From Mimachlamys varia (lineage: Eukaryota; Mollusca; Bivalvia; Pectinida; Pectinidae), in assembly GCA_947623455.1 (NCBI GenBank), contig OX392535.1, forward strand, positions 36,542,688 through 36,606,687: a DNA stretch of 64,000 nt, given 5' to 3'. The position numbers were made by a program, and so were the translations under genes. The notes under the pieces were generated by a model. That model was not told where the DNA came from and did no database searches. It worked only from the letters and a program-made list of their open reading frames with translations. Numbering within the stretch: position 1 is the stretch's first letter; each line of letters starts with the position of its first letter. Positions 47,509 to 60,300 of this stretch are shown here, piece after piece.

Positions 47509-49609
47509 CTATAACTCTTTTGTTTAAATAATGTCGTTTTAATTAAAATATCAATATCAGTCAATCATTCACTACAATATGTTCAGTTTTTTATGTATAT
47601 GATATAATATATAATGAAAATCTAGAATGCATGTAAAGGATAATATATGTGTTTTCCAGTAGCAAAAGCTCACTGTCAAATTCATAGAAATTGACTAAAT
47701 AACTTAAAGTATGATGATCCTTTTGTAAACTGTATGTCTTTATCAAATGGTACATTACGGATATGTATGTTTATGTTTGTAAATATAAATATATACGTTA
47801 ACTATAATTAAATTGTTATTGAACTATGCAATTGTGTCTGTTATTTGCTAAGTGCTTTGAATTTGAAGATGTATCACTTAACTTTCATTAAATTAACTTT
47901 CAGAAAAAACATGTTTCCAGTTGAAAGCGATATACAGTAGTCTGTTAACACTGTTTGGTTATAGGGAAAGACAGGTACATCTAATGGGATCATATTTATT
48001 GACCAAGAACAAAAGTTTCTTAGAACTAAGTTAGCTAATTACCTCTATGGATCCATGGAGTATTTACTTTTTCATGCTCTCCATTTTGACGAATCAGCAC
48101 GTTTTCTGTTGAACATAAGTAATTCAAGATGACGTCACCTGGATGTTTACCAATGAAGATCAAATCAAAATACTATTCTACCACACTGATACAATTGATA
48201 AATACAAAAACAATATTCATATATTCAATGACTGCTTCAATTGTGTCTTCAATGGTTTGTGTAAAGGTAATGATAACTACACCGTTTACACAATATATAT
48301 TTGAACTTGCAAAACAAAACACAAAAATACACACATACAAAAAAGACAAAACAAAAACAAAAACAAACAAACCAGCGACAAACAAAAACAGAATTTATCT
48401 TTTTAAAAAGTGTCTGTTTTCTGGTTTTCACACTAGAATCAATTTTGAAGATAAAACACATTATTTCTTGCATGCATAGCGCGGTTGCTGAAACATATTT
48501 AATGCATTTGGTTTTCTGTAATAATATTCTAAATTCTTATAAACGTTTTTTTTTATTCTAACGAGTATGTCTCATGCCGTCGCATTATTTACATAAACAC
48601 TATATTTTTAGTATGACTTCAAGAATTCGTGTGTCGTGGAGCTTTATATAATTCGTTATCTTTGAGAATTCTATTTCTTACCTGTAAGGTTTTGCCCCAT
48701 TCACCTATGGTTGGAGTGAATTGACTACATGAACTCCTGTTAGTACATAGAAACTTTAAATGTCTATTCTTGATAACCAATCTGGAAACAACTTTTTTTC
48801 TTAAATGTGTCTTTATTGAACGTGTGAAGCATTTAAAGCATTCACCTGAGATGTAATGGTTGAAAACAACATTATAAATTCAAAATGTTCATTGTATTCT
48901 CCCATTAAATCAATGTTGATCTTCATTGTATTCATAGATATAGTTTGAACCGCTGGACAATAACATGACGCCATTTTGGCTCCATGTTGATCTACATTAC
49001 GTAAACGCTTTAAAACATTTCTAAAAAATTGAAACAAAAATTAAATGATAAGAAATTACATTATATTTCAAATATAACCATTGCATGCAATATGTGGCCG
49101 CCAGATGAATAGAAAATTTATTTAGCACCCGGATTGTATTCATACTTACAATAAATACAATCTGACAGACTTGCAATGGTTAACTGTCATTACATCGTGG
49201 CCTAACACTGTTCTGCCGGGGGCCTTGGGCAGTTTTCTTCCGTATGATAGCACTATAAATTGACATAAGTTCCAGAATATCGCAAGGAGACTGATACAAA
49301 CACACCACAGCAATCTCCCGAATGCACACGCATTCAAACATACACTCACATTGCATACACTTAAAGAACGTCCTTAAAAGAACCTAGTTGGTAATATTTA
49401 TCAAAATAAAACCAAACAACAACCTCTGGGTATCGAAGGTGACCAAAACCGAAAAAAATTATTTTTTTGAATTCAGGTAAACATTTAATTCACGATATTT
49501 TTGACTTCGGGTAAACGTTAGTATTTCCTTTGCCTTGTAAAATGAAACTTAATCTTCCATTTTTCACATGAAAAACAACATAAGGAATTCTATAGGTAAG
49601 TTGTATTTT
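47509..49609. other. no gene recognised
   Basis: AT-rich, with an A/C-biased low-complexity run (AACAAAAACA type) at 48300-48395 that creates several overlapping spurious frames on both strands. Confidence 0.5.
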
Positions 49610-50105
49610 GTATATCGATTTTCCGATCGTGAACTTTCCCTTTCTTGATAGTAACATTCCTGCTTCTCCACTCTATGGTGTTTACATGTCGCAGTTGTTC
49701 TAGGGCTTGCTCTGAATATCGAGATTTTCGTGATAGATGTCAACTGCTGACGAACATACTTACGGGAGTAAGTGTCTCATCGAGAAATATTCTGTATATT
49801 TTGTGTGATAGGAAGATCGACTTTTTTGAGTTTGCTTATTTGTGTGGTAACTTGTTGTAATTGACAATGATGACTCGGTTCTCAATTTGAAGATTGATGC
49901 TTACTTGGATGTGACCAAGATTCACATGGCGGGTGTCGTCGATGAAGCAGAAGACGCTTACTCTTTCGGAACACCTGGTTTTATTATTTTGTACTTTAAC
50001 GAGGGTCTTCATGAAAATATTTCCTTTGTTCCTATTGTGTCTCTAGTTTAATCGATTTTGAGTTCGGATTATGGTTTTGTTGACGCTTTGGTATTCTCTC
50101 ATTTT
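49610..50105 (+). pseudogene. Penelope-like retroelement 3' fragment
   Basis: Starts in the IVNFPFLDS-like segment (GTGAACTTTCCCTTTCTTGA), continues with a broken GACTTGTTC/RYRDL-type stretch, and ends with the common tail. Confidence 0.65.
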
Positions 50106-50929
50106 TTTCTTCATGCATGTACATGACCTTTATTTAAAAATCCATCTTTCCTCTTGACATCTCATAAGTTCGTAGGAGTCAATTTTTTTTGTTCGCGCAG
50201 CCTTTTATTAACAGTTCGTGTGATAAAAGTGTAATGCATCTTTCTAATTCACTCATATGTTCACTTCGTCTTCATGACCAGCATCTTCAGCATCCTCGAT
50301 ACATCATGGATAACGTGCAATCACGCTCTTTGCGCCATTGGTCTCTGTTTCATGACAAGGAAATTCCTTTCCTTAATAAATCCTCATAGGAGGGGATTAC
50401 ATTATTAGGAGGGGGTCTTTACTTAGAAATCTGCTCCTCTAAGTTTTTAATCATGTGCAAGTCTCGATTTGATCGTATAACAATATATTGGGTATCAACG
50501 TATACTGATGAAACAGAAAGAAGGAAGTTGTAAACACATGGGTATTCCTTACGTGAATTTTGAATAAGATATTTGGGTTTTTTTATTTACCATATTGAAG
50601 TTTAAAATTTCAAAAATATCAAACATCGATAACATCCAGGGAAATGATAGAGAGTATTTCCTCGTCAACATTTTTGATGAGATGATAGGTAAAGCTATAA
50701 TGCAATACATGAAGGTCTTTGGGGGAGGTCGAGCTATAAACTGAAACATATTATAGCATTATATAAGCAATTGTAGCGATATGATATTATCTGTCGACTG
50801 TGAACTACTGCTAAACTGATCATTAGAGACAACCTCTAACTTTGTAAATACAATAACCTTCAAATCCATTCATTTTCAAGGTTTATTTCCCCCTTGTTGG
50901 CTATAATTTTGTCATACTCAAATCCACAT
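50106..50929. other. no gene recognised
   Basis: May continue the retroelement flank to about 50400. Otherwise AT-rich. Confidence 0.4.
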
Positions 50930-51200
50930 GTTGTTCTGTTGTGAAGGTTTTGAAGAACTCTGATGAATTTCTTTTGTGTGATGTGACGCATTTCGTCGAT
51001 CAAGCAGAAGACGCTTACTCTTCCAGAACGAACACCTGCTCTTATTCTACGTATACATTTTGGCCCCTAGCATCACTGACGAGTTTGAGCAGGAAGAAAC
51101 AGTTGTATGATGCAGTTTAATTCATTTTCTCGGCATATTGTATTTATTACTAAATTCTAAAGGTGCAACATGTGTGTTACGTCATCTTCTATATCTAAGA
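50930..51200 (+). pseudogene. Penelope-like 3' tail joined to hammerhead block
   Basis: The tail (TCGTCGATCAAGCAGAAGAC, TCTTCCAGAACGAACACCTG) runs within about 30 bp into GGCCCCTAGCATCACTGACG and the ribozyme, on the same strand. This physically links the retroelement tail and the ribozyme repeat. Confidence 0.7.
51070..51113 (+). ncRNA. hammerhead ribozyme relic (copy e, eroded stem II)
   Basis: CTGACGA, GAAA and stem I (GCATCA/TGATGC) are intact. Stem II reads GTTTGAGCAGGAA and pairs poorly. It lies directly downstream of a Penelope-like 3' tail on the same strand. Confidence 0.65.
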
Positions 51201-51279
51201 TATCTATTCAAAAATCCCTTCGCTTATATTTTGCACTTATTTTAATTCTGATTTTGGTTTAGTTAAAGATTTGACAAGA

Positions 51280-51360
51280 TGCCGAAACACACACATATGC
51301 TGCACCTTTTAAATTAATTAATAGATACAGTATGCCGAAAAAATGAATTAAACAATTTAG
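51280..51360 (-). repeat. fragment of the hammerhead block lacking the ribozyme
   Basis: ACACACATATGCTGCACCTT and ATAGATACAGTATGCCGAAA match the 3' flank of the hammerhead blocks. The repeat stops before the ribozyme. Confidence 0.6.
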
Positions 51361-51444
51361 TCTTTCATTTTTTTTTAATTTTTTTTATTAACACACACAA
51401 TGTTTTTCGAGATATGAAAAATATCAATTATATATAACATTTAA

Positions 51445-51600
51445 ACACAAATGATGAAGGCAGATATTAATTGTACTCCTGCTGTGACCAGGCCTTGAAC
51501 GCACGATCGACTAGCTAGAAAATACCTATAGCTGTTGCCGCTGCACTAAGTCGACGTCACGAAAAGAGGATGTTTCGATGTCGCAGTGCTTGCTTTGCCG
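51445..51600 (-). repeat. tRNA-like dispersed repeat, copy 2
   Basis: Diverged partner of the repeat at 33275-33425 (ATTTAAACACAAAT start, GACCAGGCCTTGAACGCACG). Confidence 0.4.
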
Positions 51601-52899
51601 ATAACCTGACATAATAATAGTTGCAAATCGTCTATAAGGTAATATGCACACCTGGATCAGAATATGCGTGCATACAAACTGTAAATACACATGTTCGAAA
51701 CGTTACAATTACGACGGGAACAGCACTTATAAGACGATCCATTGAATCAATTCTAACATGCATTGTAAATGTGAAAGAAATCTCCGTTTCGTATTCTTTA
51801 ATGTCATTATATTCAGGGACCTGCAGTTAATATTTCATTAAAACGCATTAACAACCCAGAATTCGTGATGTTTTTCTCATAAAACATACGATAGTCTCAG
51901 TGTCTATATATATTTTAATAACAACCAAGCTATATGTATGATAGAATAGGGAAAATTAATCTCTTTGTCGTTGTTCGCATACAGAATGCACTCGGTGGAC
52001 AATGACAAGGTCATTCTAAATTCTGCATTTGGCTAACACTAGCCGAGGGGCCTATTGATTTAAAATTTAATCTTATACTTTTAATATTGTTTTTTATGCA
52101 ATTTAATTATTTTATGTGTCTTTGTGTCTTGATAAAGGAGTGGATTTCTCCGAAAATTTGACAGCACCAGTTTGTCACACTGTTGGGATTACTTCTTTGC
52201 CCTTAATGACAAAATAGGAGTATACGATTTGCTGTACTGTTATCGCATGTAGTTGAAAAGAAGCAAGACGACCACAAACAGCAATATTCCACTGTAATGC
52301 ACTGCGATGGCACATGCTGTTATAAGACTGTAACAACATTTCCTATTGTGACGTCATCAATTTCAATGTTGTCTACACTTTCTTTACTGTTTAAAAACTG
52401 CTCGAAGTATCTCTTTAAAGCACAACGATTCTATCAAGATGTAAATTTAGGCAATAAACGTTTAAGCAAATATTGTTACAGTTCTATAAAACACATTGCT
52501 GTTGCTTACCGCGCTTTATTAATTTTGTCATCAATACCAATGTTTGTTATACACAGTCAATGTTTTGCATGTGAATTTCACATGGGAAAACCTTTACGTG
52601 AATTTAATGTGAATTTCCTATGCATTTCACATGAATTCTTTCACGTAAAATTTGCTAGAAAACATAATTATGCAGGTAAAATAAATAATTTTACATTTAC
52701 ATGACATTAGCATGAAATTCAAGTGAAACCCGTATAATGAATTTAACATTTAAAAAATAACTAAAAATGTCGCAGTATTTTCAAGTGAAATTCAAGTGAA
52801 ATTTGTCATCTGAAAATTCATTTTTTTACCACATATCACGTGAAATTCACATGAACACATATTGCCTGTGTAGACAGTTACAACATTTGCTGAAAAAAA
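51601..52899. other. no confirmed gene; TTCACRTGAA-rich segment
   Basis: A 135-codon frame (52297-52704) is unrecognised. Its 3' half and the following 150 bp are filled with CATGTGAAATTCACATG-type words, so at least that part is repeat-derived. Confidence 0.4.
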
Positions 52900-53190
52900 A
52901 TAGAGAATACCGAGGCGTTAACAAAATCATAATCCGGACTCAAAATCGATTAAATCAGGGGCAAAATATGAACAAAGGCAAGATTTACATGGAGACCCTT
53001 GTAAACGTACAAGAGAATAAGACAAAGATGGCAACCATGAAACTTGACCATAGTTCTGATAAACCTGCATCTCTCGAATCCTTGTGCTATTAGTTTGTTT
53101 GTCAGCAGTCAACATCGATCACGAAAATCACGATATTTAGAGCAAGCCCCAGAATATCGAATCAACTTGGACATGTAAACACCTATTCGT
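52900..53190 (-). pseudogene. Penelope-like retroelement 3' fragment
   Basis: The minus strand carries the RT C-terminal remnant (from about 53190) and the tail ending near 52900 (GATTTTGAGTCCGGATTATG). Confidence 0.65.
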
Positions 53191-53462
53191 TGCTTAAATA
53201 TATATAGAAATATACAGGGATGCAGATCAGAGGCATCAGTGAACGATAACTAAGGGAAGACAAAAAAGAGCATACTATTTAGGATTGTCAGCAATCATTC
53301 TCCTTTGAAGAGAACGTAACGTAAATCCTGTGTGTCGGTAGTTTATGATTAAAGGGACCATATTGCACCTGATACAAATGGTTGGAAAATGGTGTGAAAT
53401 TCAGTGCAAAAAAGCTACGTTATATAACTTGTTGATTCGACCTTTACGCTGTTCGCATATAC

Positions 53463-53710
53463 TGAATGCTGGAGATGCTCCGACAGTTCTAAAGAACCTT
53501 GCTGAGAAATAAAATAATTTTAGATAGGTTATATTTAAAAGGTTTCAAAGACATGCACTTGAGACCACAGTTGCCTCAAACGAAAAACTAATTGCTGGAT
53601 ATTTTCCGACAGTTCTACAGTACTCTGCTGAAAAATAAAATAATTTCAAATATGTTATATCTAAAACGTTTCGAAGTCATATGCAATTGAGACCACAGTT
53701 GCCTTTAACA
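53463..53710. repeat. tandem duplication (~125 bp x 2)
   Basis: CCGACAGTTCTA...GAGACCACAGTTGCCT occurs twice with AAAATAATTT between. Confidence 0.75.
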
Positions 53711-53963
53711 AAAACTTAAATGGTTGTAAAGAACCATTACAAGTCTCGTTAAACGTTTGTTTTACCAGTTATCTTGGCTCTAAACATATTTTATTGTCCA
53801 TAACTGGTACACCAGATTTTGCACAAATGGTGACATACTGAGAATAAAAGTTGAAGCTAAACGTTCTGCTACGTTTTAAACAAATCCATATGCGTCTTCC
53901 CAATGTTTCTTTTCTGAAAAGGGACTTCTATTCTTTCGAAGTTAAGTACAAATGACAAGGCGA

Positions 53964-54495
53964 AAGGAGGGGTGCCAATTTGGACCAGTGTGCGGCCTAT
54001 CAGTGATAAGGCTAATATTTGCCCCACCACAAGGCCCCATAAAACACTGCGGGGTCAGTAACTTGCCAAATATATATTATGATATTCATGTAGGGGTGAT
54101 AATTGTTGTTAATGCATTTTAGAGTCGGTTAATGGAAGTTTGCTTCATTTTCTTAAAGTACTTGATATCATAAAAGGCCAGTGAGAAATAATGTGAACTT
54201 GACCTATTTTATCTACTTTGCACTATATTTTTTTAAATCTTACAATCTGATATCTATTAAGAAGAAACTATAAAAAGTAAAATTGTTACTAAAATTGCCA
54301 GTTCATAAGAACTTCCACAACAAATTTTGGATTTTACACCCTCCCCAATTTGACCTCGCAATTTTCTATGAGCCCGCACAAAATAAGATGTTTTGAACAT
54401 AATACAATATACAACTGACCTCAAATAATCTCCCTGCAAAATATTAGCCTTATCACTGATAGGCCGCAGAAAAGCCTAGATTGGCACCCCTCCTT
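53964..54495. mobile_element. inverted-repeat element (532 bp)
   Basis: Arms AAGGAGGGGTGCCAAT and GCGGCCTATCAGTGATAAGG (with AATATT beyond) are mirrored at the right end. No target duplication is evident. Confidence 0.8.
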
Positions 54496-54884
54496 AGAAG
54501 AATATATCATTTTGTGTTGTTAAAATGTATGTTCTGCTTGGTTTTCTAACTAGAGGTTAACATACATTTAGGTTATTCCTTTAACTTTGATTTTATTTTC
54601 TTTTAGTACGAATGTTTCATGAAACTTCATTAGAAAAGAATGATATTGGACTTACCCATTGCATATCAGTATCATTCAAATTCAATCTATCCTCGATATA
54701 AACATTCAACTTCGTTTATAACGATTTTTCAGGGACCTTGAAAAACATTTCGTAAAATCAGGAATTTGTTATTCCCGATAACAACTTTTCAAGTTAAAGA
54801 AATGACATACAGAAGTTACGATATGAATTTAATTCAAAACATTCATTGTACACAGAATGTAGATGTAGAGAGGAAAACCCTACA

Positions 54885-55580
54885 GACCGATAGACAATAT
54901 AGACAGGGTGAAGTTATTGGCTTTATAGAGAGGGGATCACTATAGACAGGGAGTAGTTATTGTCAATATAGAGAGTGAATCACTATAGACAGGGAGTAGT
55001 TATTGTCAATATAGGGAGGGAGTCAGAATGGACTGAGCAACTGTAGACAGGGAGAGGTTATTGTCAATATAGAGAGGGAGTCGTCACTACAGACAGGGAG
55101 TAGTTATTGTCAATATAGAGAGGGAGTCCCTATAGACAGGGAGTAGTTATTGTCAATATAGAGAGGGAATCCCTATAGACTGAGCGACAATATAGACAGG
55201 GTGATGTTATTGTTGATATAGAGAGGGAATCACTACAGACAGGGTGAAGTTATTGTCAATATAGAGAGTGAATCACTATAAACAGGGAGTAGTTATTGTC
55301 AATATAGAGAGGGAGTCACTATAGGCAGGGTGACGTCATTGTCAATTTAGAGCGGGAAATCCTATAGACTGCGCGACAATATAGACAGGGTGAAGTTATT
55401 GTTTTCATAGAGAGGGAATCACTATAGACAGGGAGTAGTTATTGTCAATATAGAGAGGGAATCCCTATATACTGAGCGACAATATAGACAGGGTGAAGTT
55501 ATTGTTAATATAGAGAGGGAATCACTATAGACAGGGAGTAGTTACTGTCAATATAGATAAGAAATGAAATCCCTATATAC
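54885..55580. repeat. 43-48-bp tandem array (minisatellite)
   Basis: Units of the type ACTATAGACAGGGAGTAGTT and ATTGTCAATATAGAGAGGGA alternate with a variant containing ACTGAGCGACAATATAGACA, giving a weak higher-order pattern. Confidence 0.9.
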
Positions 55581-56144
55581 TGAGAAATGCTATAGCCATT
55601 TTATGTTTATTTTTTTCACATATAGGCCTAAGCGATCTTTTAGAGATTATCCAAGGTACTTATACTAGCACAATACTTATCATCACTGTCAACACAAGTG
55701 TTTATTTAAAACCTCACGTGTTATACTCACCTACGCTCTCTATGTCCTTAGAGGTCGTAAGGGAAGCACGGAGATAGCAGTTTAATTGACCTCAGATAAA
55801 ACAAACTCAGACCAAGGTCTCGACTGATACCTGTCCTTTGGAGATTACAAATGAACGACAATTAACTTCAAAATTACCTTTATGCAACCACAGGACAATC
55901 ATAAAAACAGCTTCATATAGACAAACGATTTTGAAGACAAATGTGCTGGTTTTTACAAACAGCCGTCATCGAAATATTGAAGAAACATGAATATGATTGA
56001 CATTTATATCTTTATTATCTTTTGAGTTCAATAATCACTTCGTAGGAAGGAAATGCCAATACCTATTATCGAACACCTTTATGAAATATCCTTTGTTAAA
56101 GAAGCAATAGATGTCGGTGCCAGTGATTGATGATCGAGTATATA
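55581..56144. other. no gene recognised
   Basis: Includes the GTTATACTCACCTACGCTCT word shared with about 17318. Confidence 0.4.
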
Positions 56145-56535
56145 GAGGTTACACAACGAGTGTGACGACGTAAACAATCGCTGACGTTGTCAACAATCAG
56201 CACGTTGCATTGGACCACGTGATATCCGGTCAAAGTTCAACTTCTCAACCAATTAAAAGTCCGGGAGGTCATATTCCACTAGTGGTGTATAACATTTATT
56301 TATCCAACAGTCAGCACGTTTATACAATGGCATGAGAGAGGAATAACACAGGGTATTGAGGAGAAATAGAAGTTACACAACAGGAGATTTGTTGGATATG
56401 GTATGTATTTTAACCTAAGTAAGTTAATTTCCAAAAGTTACAAAAGATACGAGCTATCGGTAGTAGGTTTGTTCTGTAATTTAAAAAGAAACTGATGAGA
56501 GTGAAATAAATACGATATCCATGAGTCGTATGAAC
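56145..56535 (-). mobile_element. compound copy of the GTTACACAACGAGTG repeat family
   Basis: Starts AGGTTACACAACGAGTG. It contains the ~200-bp unit of 46870-47280 in reverse, then a degraded copy of the 47339-47508 foldback. Confidence 0.6.
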
Positions 56536-56759
56536 TGTTTCTAATAGAATCTCATTAAAAACTACTGGAGTATGACCTGTTTTGAATACAAATAAACACG
56601 AACCAGTGGACAAGGCTAAAGTACTGTTTTGGCCAATGTGTATAATGTCACTGATTTGTGATAAAAAAATGACTCCATTGTACACATTTTATCATTTTCA
56701 AAGTTTAGCAACAACTTCATGACCAAATCGGTATAGGAAAGCATTTAAATACTAAAACT

Positions 56760-57060
56760 TTAACAATATCACAATCCGAACACAACGTCGATTAAACTAG
56801 GGGCACAATATAATCAAAGGAAATATTTTCATGGAGACTGTTGTAAAAGAGAATAAGACCAGGTGTTTCGGAAGAGGAATCGTCTCTTGCTTCATCGACG
56901 ACACCCTTCAGGTGAAAGCCCATAGTTCTGATCAATTTGCCTCTCTCGAATCCATGTATTGTTAGTTTGTTTGTCAGCAGTCAACATCGATCATGAAAAT
57001 CACGATATTTAGAGCAAGCCCTAGAATAACGAATCAACTGCGACATGTAAACACCATATA
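56760..57060 (-). pseudogene. Penelope-like retroelement 3' fragment
   Basis: Near-parallel to the 52900-53190 fragment, with the same order of RT remnant and tail on the minus strand. Confidence 0.65.
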
Positions 57061-58924
57061 TTTTTGTACGCTGGCATATCCCTATTCTTAATGTGTTTCT
57101 ACGTTATTTGAAAGCCCAACATGAATTTATTTCATACAAGTTTCACAGATGCTCGTAAAATCCCTACCGACTTTGATCTAAAACAGAATATCGCCACGTC
57201 GATGTTATCAAATGGTCTGTTAACATTTCAACAAGATTTAAAACTTAGATGAATGGAATCGTCTTCTATTTTAGTGTTATGTACGTACAGTGGTCACAGA
57301 CAATAAGAAAATTATCACGCGAGAATATGACTACCGGCGAGACTTGATGTAAGCGATAAGTACGATATCTAACGTGTAAAAGGGAGGAGGAAGAGTGGGG
57401 GGGGGGGGGTGTTGCCGTAAACGGTATAAAATGAGAAATAATCTGAGATTAATTTTAGTAAATATATATTGTCAATGAAATCTGCCATTGACATCGATGT
57501 GAAAAGTATCAAATATGTAATGCTTTGTGTAATAGTACATGCTTATAAGACGGCTATAATTCAGTTATATAAAAGTATATCTGTATCCTGCCAATCGGAT
57601 GATTTGTTTTTTATTCGAACAGTGCTTTTGAACCCAACATACGAGTTACGTGATATTTTTAAAAAATGAAAAAAATGATTATGATCACAAACATATCATC
57701 ATTGAAATGATAGATCAGCAATTACTTAAAAAATATATGCAATTTAAATTCAATAAATTGAATAAAATATAGTAAAAATAATTCCCTTTTCCTTGCATCA
57801 TATGATTTTCGCTTATTTTGCTGTACATGTATATATCGATATGTTTATTTGTGATTTACGATCGCATTTATGTAAACCAGTATTCATCGATTATCAGATA
57901 TCCATCTGGGGAAACCAACAGAACATAAAAATAAGAATATATAAAATATATTATAATGATAAAAACAAAAGATAAAAAAATTCATTCTTTAGTTTAAGTT
58001 TATCTTTACACTTTAGTGTTGGGCTCTTATTTTCTGTTCACGTAGTGTAAAGTCTGGTATTTTTAGTTACAGAAGAATATCAATCATCTTTACATGAGAA
58101 ACCGCGACCGGCAAATAGTACTTGCAATCTGCATTTATTTTAGTAAATCTGAAAGGGGGTGAATAAAATGTAAATTTGTCAGCAGATATAGACACTGTCG
58201 TTGGAATGTTTCCCCTCCTCTCCCTCTGATAACGTGGAAATAAAGCTGTGTGAGGCTTATCTTATATAACTTACGTAAAGACAGAGTTATCTTTCTCCTA
58301 CAACAAATAGAAAAGCACTCGTGAAGAGTCGGAAAAAGTGTTGTTACGAAACACGTTTAGATATATTCTCAAAGGATTTTAAATGTATTTGGTATCCTTG
58401 ATGAATTAACTATCATGCCGCCCGGTAACTTAATAAATGTCCGATGTCTTTCCAAAAAGAGTAACTAATTGAGTCAAGTAACACTATTCTAGAACCGTAC
58501 CTGCAGAAGCATCGCACAGAGCTCTCCCTGCATTCATCCAACGTCGCCATTGGGGAACTTGAACAACACAATTGTAAAATTGGATTTGCTAAAGTAGTAT
58601 ATTGTCATTGCACGCGGTTTCCCATTGTGTCTCGTTGCCTAGGCCAATTTAAGCTTTATGCCACAGACTGTGTGCCACTAGGTTAACTGCCCACCAGTGA
58701 AGACTTCGGTTATTGATTTGCCTGGAACATCGGAAGACTAGATTCTTCATTGAAATCGACATCAATCAACTCTGAACCTTCTGGTAATTCGGTTGATGCC
58801 ACCAAGTTAATAGAAGTTTATAAATCATAAGAAATGAACATTGATTGCTTCTATTTGAAGTAATTGTCGTAATTTCTTTGTTAGATGTATGTGTTACAAA
58901 ATGGTGTGCGCGACAAATTATTAA
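57061..58924. other. no gene recognised
   Basis: AT-rich, with a G run at about 57398-57408. Frames at 57469-57669 and 57793-57975 are unrecognised and probably fortuitous. Confidence 0.45.
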
Positions 58925-59110
58925 ACTTTGGCGGGTGTCGTCGATGAAGCAAAAGACGTTTACTTCTGGTACACCTTGTCTAATATCTTGTACTTTTACA
59001 AGAGTCTCCATGTAAATCTTTCCTTTTGTTCATATTTTGCCCCTGGATTAATCGATTTTGAGTTTGGATTATTATGTGTCAACGCTCCGGTATTCTCTTA
59101 TATATCTTCT
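58925..59110 (+). pseudogene. Penelope-like 3' tail fragment
   Basis: GGCGGGTGTCGTCGATGAAG to CCGGTATTCTC; tail only. Confidence 0.6.
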
Positions 59111-59639
59111 GACAATGTAATTGTTTCAGAGTATATCTTATCCTTACCCGTATATCTCGGAAGAAAGTAACTACATTTTTTTCAATATTGTGTTAGCTTT
59201 AACCCATCAATAATTTATCGTCAAGCAACGTCTTTGTTTTGACATTTCTGTAGTTAAAACCTGTTTTATGTGTACAACATTTCCATTTTAATAAGTCGAT
59301 GTATGTTTACGTATGCCTGACTTATAATGTACATTATGTGTCTGCTGATAAAGCAAATCTCTCTGCTTGAAAATAGTGTGTATCACTTGACTTGGTGATT
59401 ATTTTGAAAATGTAGTTCCTGTCATTACAGGATGCGGGCAAACATTATGTTATAGATAATTTAGACTCTCAAACTATGTGTTGTATTTATGACCTCTTAA
59501 ACTAAAAAAAACTAGAAGTGAAATCAAACATCTACATTTGTAATTTCTATTCCACTAAATTAGTTTTGCGTTTAATCTTACCGAGGTCACCGGCAAATAC
59601 CTAAGTTATCTTTACTTTTTAACGGTTTGACGATCGCCA
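59111..59639. other. no feature recognised
   Basis: AT-rich spacer between retroelement fragments. Confidence 0.5.
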
Positions 59640-60000
59640 TCTTAGACTATGGGCAATATTTATGGTCGCCATCTTGATATCATCGAGAAATATTCTGTAT
59701 CTTAGTGTGATATGAAGATGGACGTTTTTGAGTTTGCTTGTTAGTGTGTTTACTTGTTGTGATGACAATGATGACTCGGTTCTCATTCTGAGGATTGATG
59801 CTTACTTGGATGTGACCAAGATTTACATGGCAGGTGTTGTCGATTAGCAGAAGACGCTTACTCTTCAGGAACACCTGGTCTTATTCTCTTGTGCTTTAAC
59901 GAGAGTAAATATTTCCTTTGTTCCTATTTTGCCCCTACTTTAATCGATTTTGAGTTCGGATTATGGTTTTGTTGACGCTTTGGTATTCTCTGATTTTTTT
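59640..60000 (+). pseudogene. Penelope-like retroelement 3' fragment
   Basis: Begins at GACTATGGGCAATATTTATG (GKFYxRH region) and continues through ATGATGACTCGGTTCTCATT to the tail GACGCTTTGGTATTCTCTG. Confidence 0.65.
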
Positions 60001-60049
60001 TCTCATTGAAAAATATTGACGCTTTTGTATATACTCATAAGTATGCTAA

Positions 60050-60300
60050 TGAACTTGCTTTGGATGAAAATGATGCAATGTTCTCTCTTTGAGGACGTGA
60101 CATTTATTTGGTTGTGAGCTGAATATACACGGCGGTGTCGTCAATGAAGCAGAATACGTTTACTATTTCGGAACTCCTGGTCATGTACCTACACCAGGGT
60201 CTCAATGTAAATCTTTCCTTTGCTCATAGTTTGCCGCTTGTTTACGCGATTGAACTCCGATTATGGTTTTGTTGATGCTTCCTTTTCTCTGGTAATTATA
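60050..60300 (+). pseudogene. Penelope-like 3' tail fragment, tandem to the previous
   Basis: A second, more diverged tail (GGTGTCGTCAATGAAGCAGA to GGTTTTGTTGATGCTTCC) immediately downstream of the 59640-60000 copy. Confidence 0.5.

Noticed and set aside
48129..48561. Several overlapping 70-116-codon frames on both strands
   Set aside because: They come from an AACAAAAACA low-complexity run; the mutual overlap on both strands is typical of composition artefacts.
52297..52704. 135-codon + strand frame
   Set aside because: The C-terminal half is repeat words (TTCACATGAA). The N-terminal part has no recognisable domain or splice support.
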